Below, piece by piece: positions 1-10,221 of a DNA stretch of 64,000 nucleotides; positions within the stretch are counted from its first letter, which is position 1, and every line of letters begins with the position of its first letter. This stretch comes from Aquamicrobium sp. LC103. Lineage in GTDB: Bacteria > Pseudomonadota > Alphaproteobacteria > Rhizobiales > Rhizobiaceae. Under the pieces are notes generated by a model, which was not told the DNA's origin, searched no databases, and saw nothing but the letters and a program-made list of their open reading frames with translations. Location: the NCBI RefSeq assembly GCF_001014615.2, contig NZ_LBCQ02000002.1:372001-436000 (forward strand). The letters are read 5' to 3'. A program made the translations under genes and the position numbers.

Positions 1-1
1 G

Positions 2-817
2 GCCGGCATCGTGATCGTGCCGGGCTCCGGACCGACGGACCGGGACGGCAACAGCCCCGAGGGACTGCGCAGCGACAGCTACAAGCTTCTGGCCGAGGGT
101 TTGTCCGAGGCCGGCGTGAGCACGCTCAGGATCGACAAGCGCGGCTTTTTCGGCAGCGCCAAAGCCGTCTCCGACCCGGAGGACGTGACGATCCGGAACT
201 ATGCCGAGGACGTTGACCTCTGGCTCTCGGCGTTTTCGCAACGGATCGGAACGGACTGCGTCTGGCTTGCCGGCCACAGCGAGGGCGGGCTGGTGGCGCT
301 GGTCGCGGCCGCCCGCGGCGCTTCGCCCTGCGGGCTGATCCTGCTTTCGACGCCGGGACGGCGCATCGGCGATCTCATGCGCGAGCAGTTCCGGCGCAAT
401 CCGGCGAACGCTCCCTTTCTCGATGAACTGGACGGGCTGGTCGCGGCCCTCGAAGCGGGCGAGACCCGCGATCCCGAGACGATCAGCGCGCCGCTGCGGC
501 CGTTCTTTCGGATCGGCCTGCAACGCTACATGATTCAGCTTTTCGCCTATGATCCGGTGGAGATCGCAAAGGACGTGATGCTGCCCATCCTCATCCTTCA
601 GGGTGACAGGGACGCTCAGGTCACGTCCGTGGACGCCGAACTGCTCGCCGGGGCCGCGCCCCGTGCCCGGCTGAAGCTGCTGCCGGGCGTCACGCACCTG
701 CTCAAGCAGGACGTGCCGGGGCAGCCTTTCGCCACCTATTCCGATCCGAACCTGCCGCTGGACACAAAGGTCGTCGAGGAGATCGCGGGCTTCATCGCTT
801 CCGCAGGGGAGCGGTAA
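2..817 (+). CDS. alpha/beta hydrolase, 5' end cut by window edge
   Basis: The frame is open to the left edge, so the N-terminus lies outside the window; the GTG at 11 is probably internal because the oxyanion strand reading IVPGSG already starts there. About 271 residues are visible. The nucleophile elbow GHSEGG lies near residue 90, an acidic residue follows in LQGDRDAQV, and a candidate catalytic His is in GVTHLLKQ. This is the serine-hydrolase fold of the YqiA/BAAT-like esterase families, and the substrate cannot be told. The fold call is solid; esterase versus acyl-transfer activity is open. The gene converges on a small minus-strand gene starting 36 bp downstream. Confidence 0.85.
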   Translation, partial: AGIVIVPGSGPTDRDGNSPEGLRSDSYKLLAEGLSEAGVSTLRIDKRGFFGSAKAVSDPEDVTIRNYAEDVDLWLSAFSQRIGTDCVWLAGHSEGGLVALVAAARGASPCGLILLSTPGRRIGDLMREQFRRNPANAPFLDELDGLVAALEAGETRDPETISAPLRPFFRIGLQRYMIQLFAYDPVEIAKDVMLPILILQGDRDAQVTSVDAELLAGAAPRARLKLLPGVTHLLKQDVPGQPFATYSDPNLPLDTKVVEEIAGFIASAGER

Positions 818-852
818 GCGCTGGCCATGGCCATCAGCGTGGCAGGCCGCAA

Positions 853-1074
853 TCACGCCCCTTCATTGTGTTTCTCGGTTCTCCGGGTCAATGCCCTTAT
901 CAGGGCCTCGCGGTCCCTGATCCCGGAGGCGAACAGCTCGACCAGCATTCTCGCCCTGTCGCGGCGCGCCTGGCGCGTTTCGCCCGCTATCGTGCCCTGA
1001 TTGTAGAGGCTCTCGAGCACGACGGCATCCGCGGGATCGATGCGGAATTTCTCTATGAGGCTTTTGATCGGCAT
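853..1074 (-). CDS. small helical hypothetical protein (73 aa)
   Basis: I do not recognise a family. The ATG is preceded by an AAAGG sequence at suitable spacing, which supports the start. The product is short, charged and predicted helical by eye, with an Arg-rich middle (QARRDRARM) and no Cys, signal peptide or membrane segment. It could be a small DNA- or protein-binding factor, but nothing in the sequence fixes a role. It lies alone, convergent with the hydrolase to its left. Confidence 0.5.
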   Translation of the reverse strand: MPIKSLIEKFRIDPADAVVLESLYNQGTIAGETRQARRDRARMLVELFASGIRDREALIRALTRRTEKHNEGA

Positions 1075-1169
1075 GGCTGCCTTTCTTCAGCGTGAGCTGA
1101 TGGCGCGAACCGACGAACCTGCGTGGTATCAAAGGAAATCGCCGGTATGCCCTTGAATGGCGAAATGGG

Positions 1170-1346
1170 TCAGTCGGACTTGCCCAGACGCTTTGCCGCT
1201 TCGACGGCTGCGATCGATTTGTTGATCGACCTTCTGGCCTCGGCGAGTTCCGAACGGGCCAGCCGGTGAATCAAGCCGCGTGCGGTAAGGAGCAGCGCCT
1301 CGATGTCATCGAGTCTCGACATTTCATCGCTGCTGAATCTGTCCAT
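1170..1346 (-). CDS. small hypothetical protein (58 aa)
   Basis: The frame stays open upstream to 1484, but the segment before Met-1346 has a composition unlike protein, so the start MDRFSSDEMS was chosen. The 58-residue product is helical, with heptad-like leucines (LDDIEALLLTARGLIHRLA), suggesting a coiled coil. The ribosome site is weak (AGGCGAG, far upstream). Unknown function; a small regulatory or structural helix protein is possible. It lies on the opposite strand to the cold-shock gene that follows. Confidence 0.4.
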   Translation of the reverse strand: MDRFSSDEMSRLDDIEALLLTARGLIHRLARSELAEARRSINKSIAAVEAAKRLGKSD

Positions 1347-1641
1347 GCACTGCGGTGCTCGCCTAAAAGGTATTTTGGTAATTCCCCTGGCGCTACTTGG
1401 TTCCCCGATGCCGGCATAAAACGCCGCTGTCGCGGCGCTCTGGAATCTGGGAAAAAAGAAACCGACGAGCCTTGTTTTGAACACAGCCAGCGCCTATATG
1501 GTTGATATCGATCTTGCTTGTCGAACTTGTTTCTGCGCCAAAGCGCATCCGACGATCTTCTCTTTCAAAATCGATGAACTGAGGCGTCGTGCATTCGGCA
1601 CGAAGTCATGAATACTTATGTCGATCGAAAAGGAAATCGTC

Positions 1642-1851
1642 ATGAACACTGGAACCGTGAAGTTCTTCAACGCCACCAAGGGCTATGGCTTCATCGCGCC
1701 GGACAACGGCAATCCCGACGTCTTCGTCCACATCTCTGCGGTGGAGCGCGCAGGTCTGCGCACGCTCGCCGAGGGTCAGAAGGTGAGCTTCGATGTCGTG
1801 AAGGACAATCGCTCGGGCAAGAGCGCTGCGGAGAACCTGCAGATTGCATAA
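1642..1851 (+). CDS. cspA: cold-shock protein, CspA family
   Basis: A 69-residue single cold-shock (OB-fold) domain protein binding single-stranded RNA and DNA. The RNA-binding motifs are KGYGFIAPD (RNP1 region) and DVFVHISA (RNP2). The length is standard. The ATG at 1642 was chosen over an in-frame ATG at 1618 because it follows an AAAGGAAAT ribosome site and gives the canonical N-terminus [10 protein letters not shown]. The roughly 290 bp upstream has no forward gene and could hold the long leader typical of csp mRNAs. Two small ORFs follow on the same strand. Confidence 0.95.
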   Translation: MNTGTVKFFNATKGYGFIAPDNGNPDVFVHISAVERAGLRTLAEGQKVSFDVVKDNRSGKSAAENLQIA

Positions 1852-1962
1852 TCGGTTGCCTTCGGTCTTTGACCACGGATGTACTGGCACTGACCGTTGA
1901 GGCAGTCTGTGAGAAGGTCGGGGATCCCCCGGCCTTTTTCTTTTCAGGAAGGAGTCATTGCC

Positions 1963-2196
1963 ATGGCCAGCATTCCTACCAAGGAGAACGTCTTCAAGCC
2001 GGCGCCGTCACGGATCGAGGCCAAGGCCGACGTCACCACCAAGGTCGCGCGATCGATAATCGACGCGGAAGTGGCATCGAGGGAAGCGAAGACGGCGAGG
2101 CTTCGCCGCGCGCGCCTGCAGAAAGAATCGAACGACAACGTCGCCGCGCCCGTAAAGGAACCCGCGACGCGCAATCGCCCCCGCGCCAAATCATAG
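1963..2196 (+). CDS. small basic conserved hypothetical protein (77 aa)
   Basis: The ATG at 1963 sits behind a strong AGGAAGGAG ribosome site; the longer frame opening at 1897 lacks one. The product starts MASIPTKENVFKP, is rich in Ala, Arg and Lys, and ends in a basic tail (RNRPRAKS). From memory, similar short proteins occur next to cold-shock genes in rhizobia, but no function is assigned. It lies 111 bp after cspA and directly before a one-helix membrane ORF. The basic tail suggests nucleic-acid or ribosome binding, which is inference. Confidence 0.6.
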   Translation: MASIPTKENVFKPAPSRIEAKADVTTKVARSIIDAEVASREAKTARLRRARLQKESNDNVAAPVKEPATRNRPRAKS

Positions 2197-2219
2197 AAAA
2201 TCATAGGGAGGTTCCCGAC

Positions 2220-2324
2220 TTGAAACCGCGTCGCGCAAATTCGTCGGCCTGGATGCATGTCCTGCTGATCGCCGGGGTGGTCGGCGGATTTCTCTATCTC
2301 GTCCTGACGAGCATCACGATTTAG
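2220..2324 (+). CDS. single-helix membrane microprotein (34 aa, TTG start)
   Basis: A TTG start sits 8 nt behind GGGAGG. The 34-residue product has a basic N-terminus (KPRRANSSAW) followed by one hydrophobic helix of about 21 residues (VLLIAGVVGGFLYLVLTSI) and almost no tail, so it would sit in the inner membrane with the N-terminus inside. It starts 23 bp after the preceding small basic ORF and is probably co-transcribed. No family is recognised. The ribosome site plus clean topology make it more than a chance ORF. Confidence 0.45.
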   Translation: MKPRRANSSAWMHVLLIAGVVGGFLYLVLTSITI

Positions 2325-2388
2325 GACGCTTTTCAAGTCGGATCCGGTTTCCGGCCCCGGTTTCCAGCCTCGATCATGTCCGCCGTCT

Positions 2389-3405
2389 CTACGGCAGCGA
2401 CGCCTGCTGCACCGCGGCCGGCTTTTCCGCCGGCAGGACCGAGAATTCGTAGAGAACCGGCAGATGGTCCGATCCGGCATCCTCCATCGTCGCGATATTG
2501 CCGGTGAGAACGCCGCCCTTCACCAGGACATTGTCGATCGGCAGGCCGATCGAGCGGCGCAGGCCGTCGGGGAAAGCGCCGTCCAGATAGGTCGGCCCGA
2601 TGCCGCGCACCACTCTGAGCTGGCCGGCGTCGGCAATGCTTCGCACCGTGTTGCTCCATGGCGCGGCGTTGAAGTCTCCGGCGAGAATGGCCGTGTCGGA
2701 AAGCTTCGCCGCCAGCGGCGCCACGATCGGCACCTGCCATTGCTGATCGAACGGCCAGGGCCAGCCGAGATGGACCGTGGCGATCTCGACGGGGCGGCCC
2801 GAGAAGTCGATCATGGCGGTCGCAAACGAGCCCCGATCGCCGCAGGAGGGCTCGGTGCCGGGAGCCAGCGGCCGCCGCGACAATATCGCCACGCCGCCGA
2901 TCACGGCGTCGAGCGGGCAGTAGATGCCATAGGGGTATGCGCTCTTCAGTACTTCCAGCCGGGGGACCCAGTGCTCCGAGACCTCGTTGAGCGTGATCAC
3001 GTCCGGCTTGATCCGGCCGATCTGCGAGAGGGCGAGCTCAGGCTGCGCGTTGTTGTAGCGCAGGTTGAGGTGGAGCAGCCGGTAGACCGCGCCGTTCGCG
3101 GGGCTTTCGTTGCTTGCCTCGGCGCTCATCGTCGTCAGCGCCGGGCCGAAGCCCGGGCCGACCGTGCCGACCACGGCGGCCGCGCCGACCGCAAGCGCGA
3201 AGACGGCTTCGCCCCAGAAGCGCAGCAGCAGCAGCGGCAGGGCGAACAGTGCCATCAGCACGCCGAGATGGACGCGGAAATGCGAGAAGGAATCGAAGGC
3301 GGGATGGGCCCAGCCGAGATAACCGAAGGAGAGCGCGGCCGCGCCGCCGAGCAGCACGGCGAGCGCGGCAAGCCGCAGAAGCAGTAGACCCCGAATTTTC
3401 ATCAT
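2389..3405 (-). CDS. membrane-anchored endonuclease/exonuclease/phosphatase-fold protein
   Basis: A 338-residue protein. The N-terminal 90 residues hold two to three hydrophobic helices; residues about 105-325 are an EEP (DNase I-like) domain. Visible motifs are LNLRYNN, VITLNEVSEHW (metal-binding Glu), LAGDFNAAPWS (Asp/Asn pair) and GSDHLPVLYEF (terminal Asp-His). The topology matches the YafD-type family, whose substrates (nucleic acid, phospholipid or sugar phosphate) are not resolved. The catalytic domain would face the periplasm if the N-terminus is inside. Convergent on the microprotein gene to the left. Confidence 0.85.
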   Translation of the reverse strand: MMKIRGLLLLRLAALAVLLGGAAALSFGYLGWAHPAFDSFSHFRVHLGVLMALFALPLLLLRFWGEAVFALAVGAAAVVGTVGPGFGPALTTMSAEASNESPANGAVYRLLHLNLRYNNAQPELALSQIGRIKPDVITLNEVSEHWVPRLEVLKSAYPYGIYCPLDAVIGGVAILSRRPLAPGTEPSCGDRGSFATAMIDFSGRPVEIATVHLGWPWPFDQQWQVPIVAPLAAKLSDTAILAGDFNAAPWSNTVRSIADAGQLRVVRGIGPTYLDGAFPDGLRRSIGLPIDNVLVKGGVLTGNIATMEDAGSDHLPVLYEFSVLPAEKPAAVQQASLP

Positions 3406-3509
3406 GGCCGAACCTCTAGCCGCACGAATGGGGCGCGATCAAGACGATGATACGTCCGTCCGATTAACGAATTCGGACGATCCTTCGGCCAAACGACAGA
3501 CCCGGCCTC

Positions 3510-5012
3510 CTAAAGGAACGCGGTTTCCGAAAAGCTGCGCAGCTTGCGCGAGTGCAGCCGCTCCGCCGGCATCGCCGCGAGCTTCTCGACGGCGCGTATG
3601 CCGATGGTGAGATGCTGGGCCACCTGCCGTTTGTAGAAATCGGTCGCCATGCCCGGGAGCTTCAATTCGCCGTGCAGCGGCTTGTCGGAAACGCACAGCA
3701 GCGTCCCGTAGGGCACGCGGAAGCGGAAGCCGTTGGCCGCGATCGTCGCCGATTCCATGTCGAGCGCGATGGCGCGCGATTGCGAAAGCCGCTGCACCGG
3801 CCCGCGCTGGTCGCGCAGCTCCCAGTTTCGGTTGTCGATCGTCGCGACGGTTCCCGTGCGCATGATGCGCTTCAGGTCGTAGCCGGAAAAGCCGGTGACC
3901 TCGGCGACCGCCTCCTGCAGCGCCACCTGGATTTCGGCGAGCGCCGGCAGCGGCACCCAGATCGGCAGGTCGTCGTCGAGGACGTGGTCCTGGCGCATAT
4001 AGGCGTGGGCGAGCACGTAGTCGCCCAGCGCCTGCGTGTTGCGCAGGCCGGCGCAATGGCCGAGCATCAGCCAGGCGTGCGGCCGCAGCACCGCCACATG
4101 GTCGGTGATCGTCTTGGCGTTGGACGGGCCGACGCCGATATTGATCATGGTGATGCCGCCATGGTCGGGCTTTGTGAGGTGGTAGGCCGGCATCTGCGGC
4201 AGGCGGGTGAGCGTCACGCCGTCGAGCGGCGCCGTTTCACCTGCGCGGGTGACGATGTTGCCCGGCTCCACGAAGCTGTCATACCCGCCGCCGCCTTCCG
4301 CCATCAGGTTACGGGCATGGGCGGCGAACTCGTCGATATAGAACTGGTAGTTGGTGAACAGGACGAAGTTCTGGAAATGCTGCGGGCTCGTCGCGGTGTA
4401 GTGGGACAGCCGGTGCAGCGAATAGTCGATGCGCTGCGCGGTGAAGGGCGCCAGCGGCATCGGCTCGCCGGGCGCGGCCTCGAACGTGCCGTTGACGATG
4501 TGGTCGTCGGTGGCGTTCAAGTCCGGCACGTCGAACATGTCGCGCAAGGGGCGCTTGATGCGGTCGGCGGCCGAGGCCTCCACATAGGTGCCTTCGAGAA
4601 AGGCGAAATGCAGCGGGATCGGCGTTTCCGATTCACCGACGGTGACCGGCACGCCGTGATTGCGCATGATCAGCGCGAGCTGCTCGGTCAGGTAGCTTTC
4701 GAAGAGATCGGGCCTGGTGATCGTCGTCGCGTAATGGCCCGGCGCGGGCATGTGGCCGTAGGCCAGGCGGGAATCGATCTGCGTGAAGGAGGAGGTCGAG
4801 ACGCCGACTTCCGGATAGTAGGCGCGGTAGCGCTGCTGGCGGTCGGCGCCCTTGGCGACATGGGCGAAGGCGTCCCGCAGGAAACTCGTATTGCGCTCGT
4901 AGAGCGCCTTGAGCGCTTCCACTGCTTCGCGCGCGTCAGTGAAGCTCTGACGCGAAAACGGCTCCGGCGTGGAGACCGATTCTATGGGTTCTGGGTAGAT
5001 TCTCTTTTCCAT
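3510..5012 (-). CDS. amn: AMP nucleosidase
   Basis: Splits AMP into adenine and ribose 5-phosphate. The 500-residue length is typical. The N-terminal ~170 residues are the AMP nucleosidase-specific domain and the C-terminal half is the nucleoside phosphorylase fold. Diagnostic stretches are NIGVGPSNAKTITDH, LMLGHCAGLR and DMESATIAANGFRFRVPYG, the last holding the acidic residue that binds ribose. It stands as a single transcription unit, with small minus-strand genes upstream. The start MEKRIYPEP gives the standard N-terminus. Confidence 0.95.
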   Translation of the reverse strand: MEKRIYPEPIESVSTPEPFSRQSFTDAREAVEALKALYERNTSFLRDAFAHVAKGADRQQRYRAYYPEVGVSTSSFTQIDSRLAYGHMPAPGHYATTITRPDLFESYLTEQLALIMRNHGVPVTVGESETPIPLHFAFLEGTYVEASAADRIKRPLRDMFDVPDLNATDDHIVNGTFEAAPGEPMPLAPFTAQRIDYSLHRLSHYTATSPQHFQNFVLFTNYQFYIDEFAAHARNLMAEGGGGYDSFVEPGNIVTRAGETAPLDGVTLTRLPQMPAYHLTKPDHGGITMINIGVGPSNAKTITDHVAVLRPHAWLMLGHCAGLRNTQALGDYVLAHAYMRQDHVLDDDLPIWVPLPALAEIQVALQEAVAEVTGFSGYDLKRIMRTGTVATIDNRNWELRDQRGPVQRLSQSRAIALDMESATIAANGFRFRVPYGTLLCVSDKPLHGELKLPGMATDFYKRQVAQHLTIGIRAVEKLAAMPAERLHSRKLRSFSETAFL

Positions 5013-5075
5013 GACTCATTATAGGGATTTGTCCGGGCCGTTTCGAGAGGGGCGTTCAGGATTCCGGGTGGCGCC

Positions 5076-5270
5076 TCAGGCACGCTGCAGGCTGACCACG
5101 ATCACCAGTCCGGCGCCGCTCGAACGCTTGTGGACGCCCTCGATGATCGAAGTGGCGCCCGCCTCGACCTTCTGGACCGCGAGCAGCGGGGCGCCGAGCA
5201 CGGCCACCAGCAGCGCGATGCGGGGAAGCGCGCGGACGAAGGCTCGAAGGCTGAAGGACTGGCGGGTCAT
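5076..5270 (-). CDS. small exported or membrane protein (64 aa)
   Basis: The product begins with a basic stretch (MTRQSFSLRAFVRALPR) followed by a hydrophobic segment (IALLVAVLGAPLLAV) and a Val/Lys/Ser-rich tail. An AAGGA site lies 8 nt before the ATG. It may be a signal-anchored protein or be cleaved after the Ala-rich stretch. No family is recognised. A second tiny exported ORF ends 31 bp upstream on the same strand, so the two may be co-transcribed. Confidence 0.5.
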   Translation of the reverse strand: MTRQSFSLRAFVRALPRIALLVAVLGAPLLAVQKVEAGATSIIEGVHKRSSGAGLVIVVSLQRA

Positions 5271-5301
5271 CGTCGTTTTCCTTGACGGTTGCCGGTTGCG
5301 G

Positions 5302-5445
5302 TTAGTTCAGGCGGTGCTGCATGAAGGGCGAGCCATCGAAATCCGCGCTCCGCTTCGTCCTGCCTTCCTGCGCGACGACGGTCGCGAGAACCATTCCGAA
5401 GATCATGGTCAGAAGGCAAACTATGGTGAAGCGGCGGGCAAGCAT
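5302..5445 (-). CDS. small exported protein (47 aa)
   Basis: Found by translating the minus strand. It starts MLARRFTIVCLLTMIFGMV and ends in MQHRLN. A GAGGGAG ribosome site sits about 7 nt before the ATG. The first 25 residues form a classical Sec signal (basic, hydrophobic, ending ATVVAQ), leaving a mature peptide of only about 22 residues. A Cys at position 10 lies within the hydrophobic core and is not in a good lipobox. Unknown function; probably in one unit with the 64-aa exported protein downstream. Confidence 0.5.
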   Translation of the reverse strand: MLARRFTIVCLLTMIFGMVLATVVAQEGRTKRSADFDGSPFMQHRLN

Positions 5446-5603
5446 TTCGTGTCTCCCTCGATCGTGGGCAGACAATGCAACATCGCCGCTGAACCGCTTC
5501 TGATGGGGGCATTCATCGGGCGTTCAGCCAGGTTAACGGGCCGGACGAGTTGGCGTGGCCGGCGCGATGTGCTTTCCTCGCCTGCCTCACCAAGGAGTCG
5601 CGA

Positions 5604-6308
5604 ATGACCAGCCAGACCAAACCTATCGAACTTCACTACTGGCCGACGCCGAACGGCTGGAAGATCACCATCATGCTCGAGGAGCTCGGCGTTCCCTACG
5701 AGGTGAAATACGTCAACATCGGCAAGGGCGAGCAGTTCGAGCCCTCGTTCCTGAAGATTTCCCCGAACAACCGCATGCCCGCGATCGTCGACCCCGAAGG
5801 GCCGGGCGGCGAGCCGATCTCCGTCTTCGAATCCGGCGCCATCCTGCAATATCTCGGCCGCAAGTTCGCAAGGTTCTATCCGAGCGACGAGCGCGCCCGC
5901 GTCGAGGTCGAGCAATGGCTGTTCTGGCAGATGGGCGGCCTGGGCCCGATGGCCGGGCAGGCGCACCACTTCCGCCAATATGCGCCCGAGAAGATCGCCT
6001 ACGGCATCGACCGCTACACCAACGAGGTCAACCGTCTCTACGGCGTCATGAACAAGCGTCTCGCCGACCGCGAGTTTTTGGCCGGCGACTATTCGATCGC
6101 CGACATGGCCTGCATCGGCTGGGTCAAGCCCTACAAGAACCAGGGCCAGGATCTGGACGAATTCCCCAATCTCAAGCGCTGGTTCGAGACGATGCTTGCC
6201 CGCCCCGCGGTCGACAGGGCGCTCCAGGTCGGCCAGGAACATCGCCGCAACATCGCCGAGGACAAGGACGCCCAGAAGGTGCTGTTCGGCCAGCGCGCCA
6301 GGGATTGA
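5604..6308 (+). CDS. glutathione S-transferase, YfcG/YghU (Ure2p-like) type
   Basis: 234 residues with an N-terminal thioredoxin-fold domain (1-85: IELHYWPTPNGWKITIMLEE, then the cis-Pro and glutathione-binding NNRMPAIVD and FESGAILQYL) and a C-terminal helical domain. The PTPNG segment takes the place of the usual Ser/Tyr region, as in the YfcG/YghU disulfide-bond oxidoreductases. AAGGAG precedes the ATG; longer upstream readings are untranslated leader. Expected role: cytosolic glutathione-dependent disulfide or peroxide chemistry. A strong hairpin follows directly. Confidence 0.9.
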   Translation: MTSQTKPIELHYWPTPNGWKITIMLEELGVPYEVKYVNIGKGEQFEPSFLKISPNNRMPAIVDPEGPGGEPISVFESGAILQYLGRKFARFYPSDERARVEVEQWLFWQMGGLGPMAGQAHHFRQYAPEKIAYGIDRYTNEVNRLYGVMNKRLADREFLAGDYSIADMACIGWVKPYKNQGQDLDEFPNLKRWFETMLARPAVDRALQVGQEHRRNIAEDKDAQKVLFGQRARD

Positions 6309-6313
6309 ACGAC

Positions 6314-6348
6314 AAAGGGCGCCGCGTGATCGCCGCGGCGCCCTCTTT
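6314..6348 (+). terminator. intrinsic terminator after the glutathione transferase
   Basis: A perfect 10-bp GC stem (GGGCGCCGCG paired with CGCGGCGCCC) with a 7-nt loop, followed by TCTTT. An A-rich flank on the other side means it may also serve the convergent minus-strand DUF2147 gene. Confidence 0.7.
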
Positions 6349-6368
6349 CATGGGGTATCCGGAGGCCG

Positions 6369-6713
6369 CTACTGGCGCGTCAGCGTCTCCGACTTGCAGA
6401 GCACCATCGCCACGCAGCCGGCGAGTTTCATCGAGTTGCCGTTCACGCTCGCATTGCCGGAATAGGTCTTTCCCTCGTCCAGCTTGTTGACCTGCCCCTT
6501 GTAGGACTTGCCCGATCCGCTCATGCAGCCGATCGACTGGCCCTTGTATTCGCCGTTCAGCACCGTGCCGCAGAACTTGCCGCTGCCGGCGGCCGCGTAT
6601 TTGATCACCGTGCCATTGCTGCGCTTCCAGGTGCCTTCGATCGGTTCGGCCGCCAGTGCGGAGCCCGCCATCATCAGGATCGCGCCAAGCGCGACCGTCG
6701 CTTTCAGAAACAT
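6369..6713 (-). CDS. periplasmic DUF2147-like protein
   Basis: 114 residues with a clear Sec signal peptide (MFLKATVALGAILMMAGSALA, cleavage after ALA). The mature part starts EPIEGTWKRSNGTVIKY, the 'WkR.nGt' opening characteristic of DUF2147 small beta-barrel-like periplasmic proteins; four Cys (49, 63, 100, 106 region) could form two disulfides. No biochemical role is known for the family. Transcribed divergently from the Sel1-repeat gene across a 400-bp gap holding an inverted repeat. Confidence 0.75.
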   Translation of the reverse strand: MFLKATVALGAILMMAGSALAAEPIEGTWKRSNGTVIKYAAAGSGKFCGTVLNGEYKGQSIGCMSGSGKSYKGQVNKLDEGKTYSGNASVNGNSMKLAGCVAMVLCKSETLTRQ

Positions 6714-7113
6714 TCAAGATCCTCCCTTGTGCGTACCGGCGGCTGTGCCGCCGCTTGCCTTACGCAAACGTAAGCGTAACTCAGCCGCGGGGAAAACGAA
6801 AGCGGGTGTTTGAGGCGGGTTTCGGCGGGAGATCGCGGTATATTTACGTCGGGAAGAAGCGCGGCGTTACGTTTTCGTGGTTAGCGAAAGCTTTCCTTGC
6901 GCCGATAGAATTTTCATCGAATTTTTCCTGGAGCCCTTGGAATTCCGGCGATCGTATCCTTAACAAAATCCGTGGTTTACCGAATGTTTGAACTTTGTTT
7001 GGCTCAAATTAAGCAAGCCGCTTAACGGCGGATTCAAGGCTCCCCGGCATTCTCGGAAGCATAGAAAGCAACGCCGGACACCGGCTCTCGGGACTGAAAC
7101 AGGGGACTTGAAA
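6714..7113. other. 400-bp divergent intergenic region
   Basis: No gene is supported. It separates the starts of the DUF2147 and Sel1 genes and is AT-richer than the surroundings in its middle (6840-7010), as expected for a double promoter region. The only clear structure is the inverted repeat at 6759-6774. Confidence 0.5.
6759..6774. promoter_or_regulatory. inverted repeat CTTACG-CAAA-CGTAAG
   Basis: A perfect 6-bp inverted repeat with a 4-nt spacer, 45-60 bp upstream of the DUF2147 start and followed by another partial copy (CGTAA). The spacing suits a dimeric repressor or a MerR-type activator. Which regulator binds cannot be told. Confidence 0.35.
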
Positions 7114-7371
7114 ATGGCGCGTTTTGAAATGCTCGAAGCCGGCATCGGCTCGTCCGCCCAGGCGGAAATTCTGTTCGAACTCGGCATGATGTATGCCACC
7201 GGCCGCGACTGCGACGTCGACCTGGTTGCCGCCCACAAATGGTTCAACATCGCCGCGATCCGCGGTTCCGACCGGGCCGCAAGGCTTCGCGCCGAACTCT
7301 CGGCCACGATGCCGAAGACGGAGATCGCCAAGGCGCTGCGCGAAGCGCGCGAATGGATGACGACACACTGA
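7114..7371 (+). CDS. Sel1-like repeat protein (85 aa)
   Basis: The start MARFEMLEAG follows a GGGGA site; upstream reading lacks one. The body AEILFELGMMYATGRDCDVDLVAAHKWFNIAAIRG is one Sel1/TPR-like helical repeat (Gly-x-x-Tyr-x-x-Gly ... A.KWF..AA). Single-repeat Sel1 proteins of this size are common in rhizobia and are presumed protein-interaction modules. No signal peptide is present, so it is cytosolic. Confidence 0.75.
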   Translation: MARFEMLEAGIGSSAQAEILFELGMMYATGRDCDVDLVAAHKWFNIAAIRGSDRAARLRAELSATMPKTEIAKALREAREWMTTH

Positions 7372-7459
7372 GGGGACCGAGCGGCCGCTAGAGCCGCCGG
7401 CAGCAAACAGGGAAGGCGAAGCCGGTGCGGGGGCATCGGGGGCTTTGCCAAAAGGCAGG

Positions 7460-7501
7460 AAAGCCGCGACCAGCCATCATAAGGCCGGCGCGGCTTTTCC
7501 T
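7460..7501 (+). terminator. likely terminator after the Sel1 gene
   Basis: A 9-bp inverted repeat (AAAGCCGCG / CGCGGCTTT) with a 20-nt loop, followed by TTCCTTTT. It lies between convergent genes and may work in both directions. Confidence 0.45.
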
Positions 7502-7520
7502 TTTGCCGATCCGCCCCACG

Positions 7521-9467
<1,947 letters not shown>

Positions 9468-9621
9468 TCAACACCTCCTCGAATGCTTCATCCTTAGAGC
9501 ATCCGGCGCGGATTTTGGCCATCATATTCTGCCGGTTTTCGCCCCTTGCGCGGCGTGCCGGCGGTTGAAATGCGACACGCTTTGCACCTATCGTCGCGTC
9601 GCGACGAAACCGCCGGGAGCC

Positions 9622-10221
9622 ATGATGAGACGAACCCTGACCACGCTGGCGCTTGCGCTGGCGGCGGCCGTTCCGCTGCCGGCGCTGGCCGACTGGCAGC
9701 CGGTCGAGAAGATCGAGCACTACCGCGTTTCCGGCCGCTCCGGCATCGAGCTCTACCGCTCGATCGGCGAGAACGGCCCGAAGGCGGGCGTCGGACGCGC
9801 CATCGCCTTCACCGACTTCAAGCTCCTGTGGTCGCGCGACTACCGCCCGCAGGCCGACGGCTCCTGCGTGCTCGCCGGCGCGCGGCCGAGCCTGACCATC
9901 ACCTACCGCCTGCCGAAGGCGTCCGGCGACATGCCCGAGCCCGTGCGCGGCAACTGGCGGACCTTCATCGCCGGCGTGACGGCGCACGAGAAGGTGCATG
10001 GCGAGATCATCGTCGAGATGGTGAAGGCGATCGAGGCGACCTCGATAGGCCTGACCGCGCCGAACGATCCCGACTGCAACAAGGTGCGCGCCGAGCTCCA
10101 GACCCGTCTCGGCGCGCTGTCGCAGGAGCAGCGCCGCAAGAGCCGCGAATTCGACCGCGTCGAACTCTCCGACGGCGGCAACGTGCACCAGCTCGTGCTG
10201 GCGCTGGTGAATGGCGGGTGA
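9622..10221 (+). CDS. DUF922-family secreted putative zinc protease
   Basis: 199 residues. The start is the first of two adjacent ATGs behind GGGAG; a signal peptide ends at ALA (about residue 24). The mature domain carries TAHEKVHGEII, an HExxH-like His-Glu-x-x-His arrangement that defines DUF922 as a presumed Zn-dependent protease. The substrate is unknown. It would act in the periplasm. It is transcribed away from mccA across a 150-bp gap and is followed by a long gene-free stretch. Confidence 0.8.
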   Translation: MMRRTLTTLALALAAAVPLPALADWQPVEKIEHYRVSGRSGIELYRSIGENGPKAGVGRAIAFTDFKLLWSRDYRPQADGSCVLAGARPSLTITYRLPKASGDMPEPVRGNWRTFIAGVTAHEKVHGEIIVEMVKAIEATSIGLTAPNDPDCNKVRAELQTRLGALSQEQRRKSREFDRVELSDGGNVHQLVLALVNGG

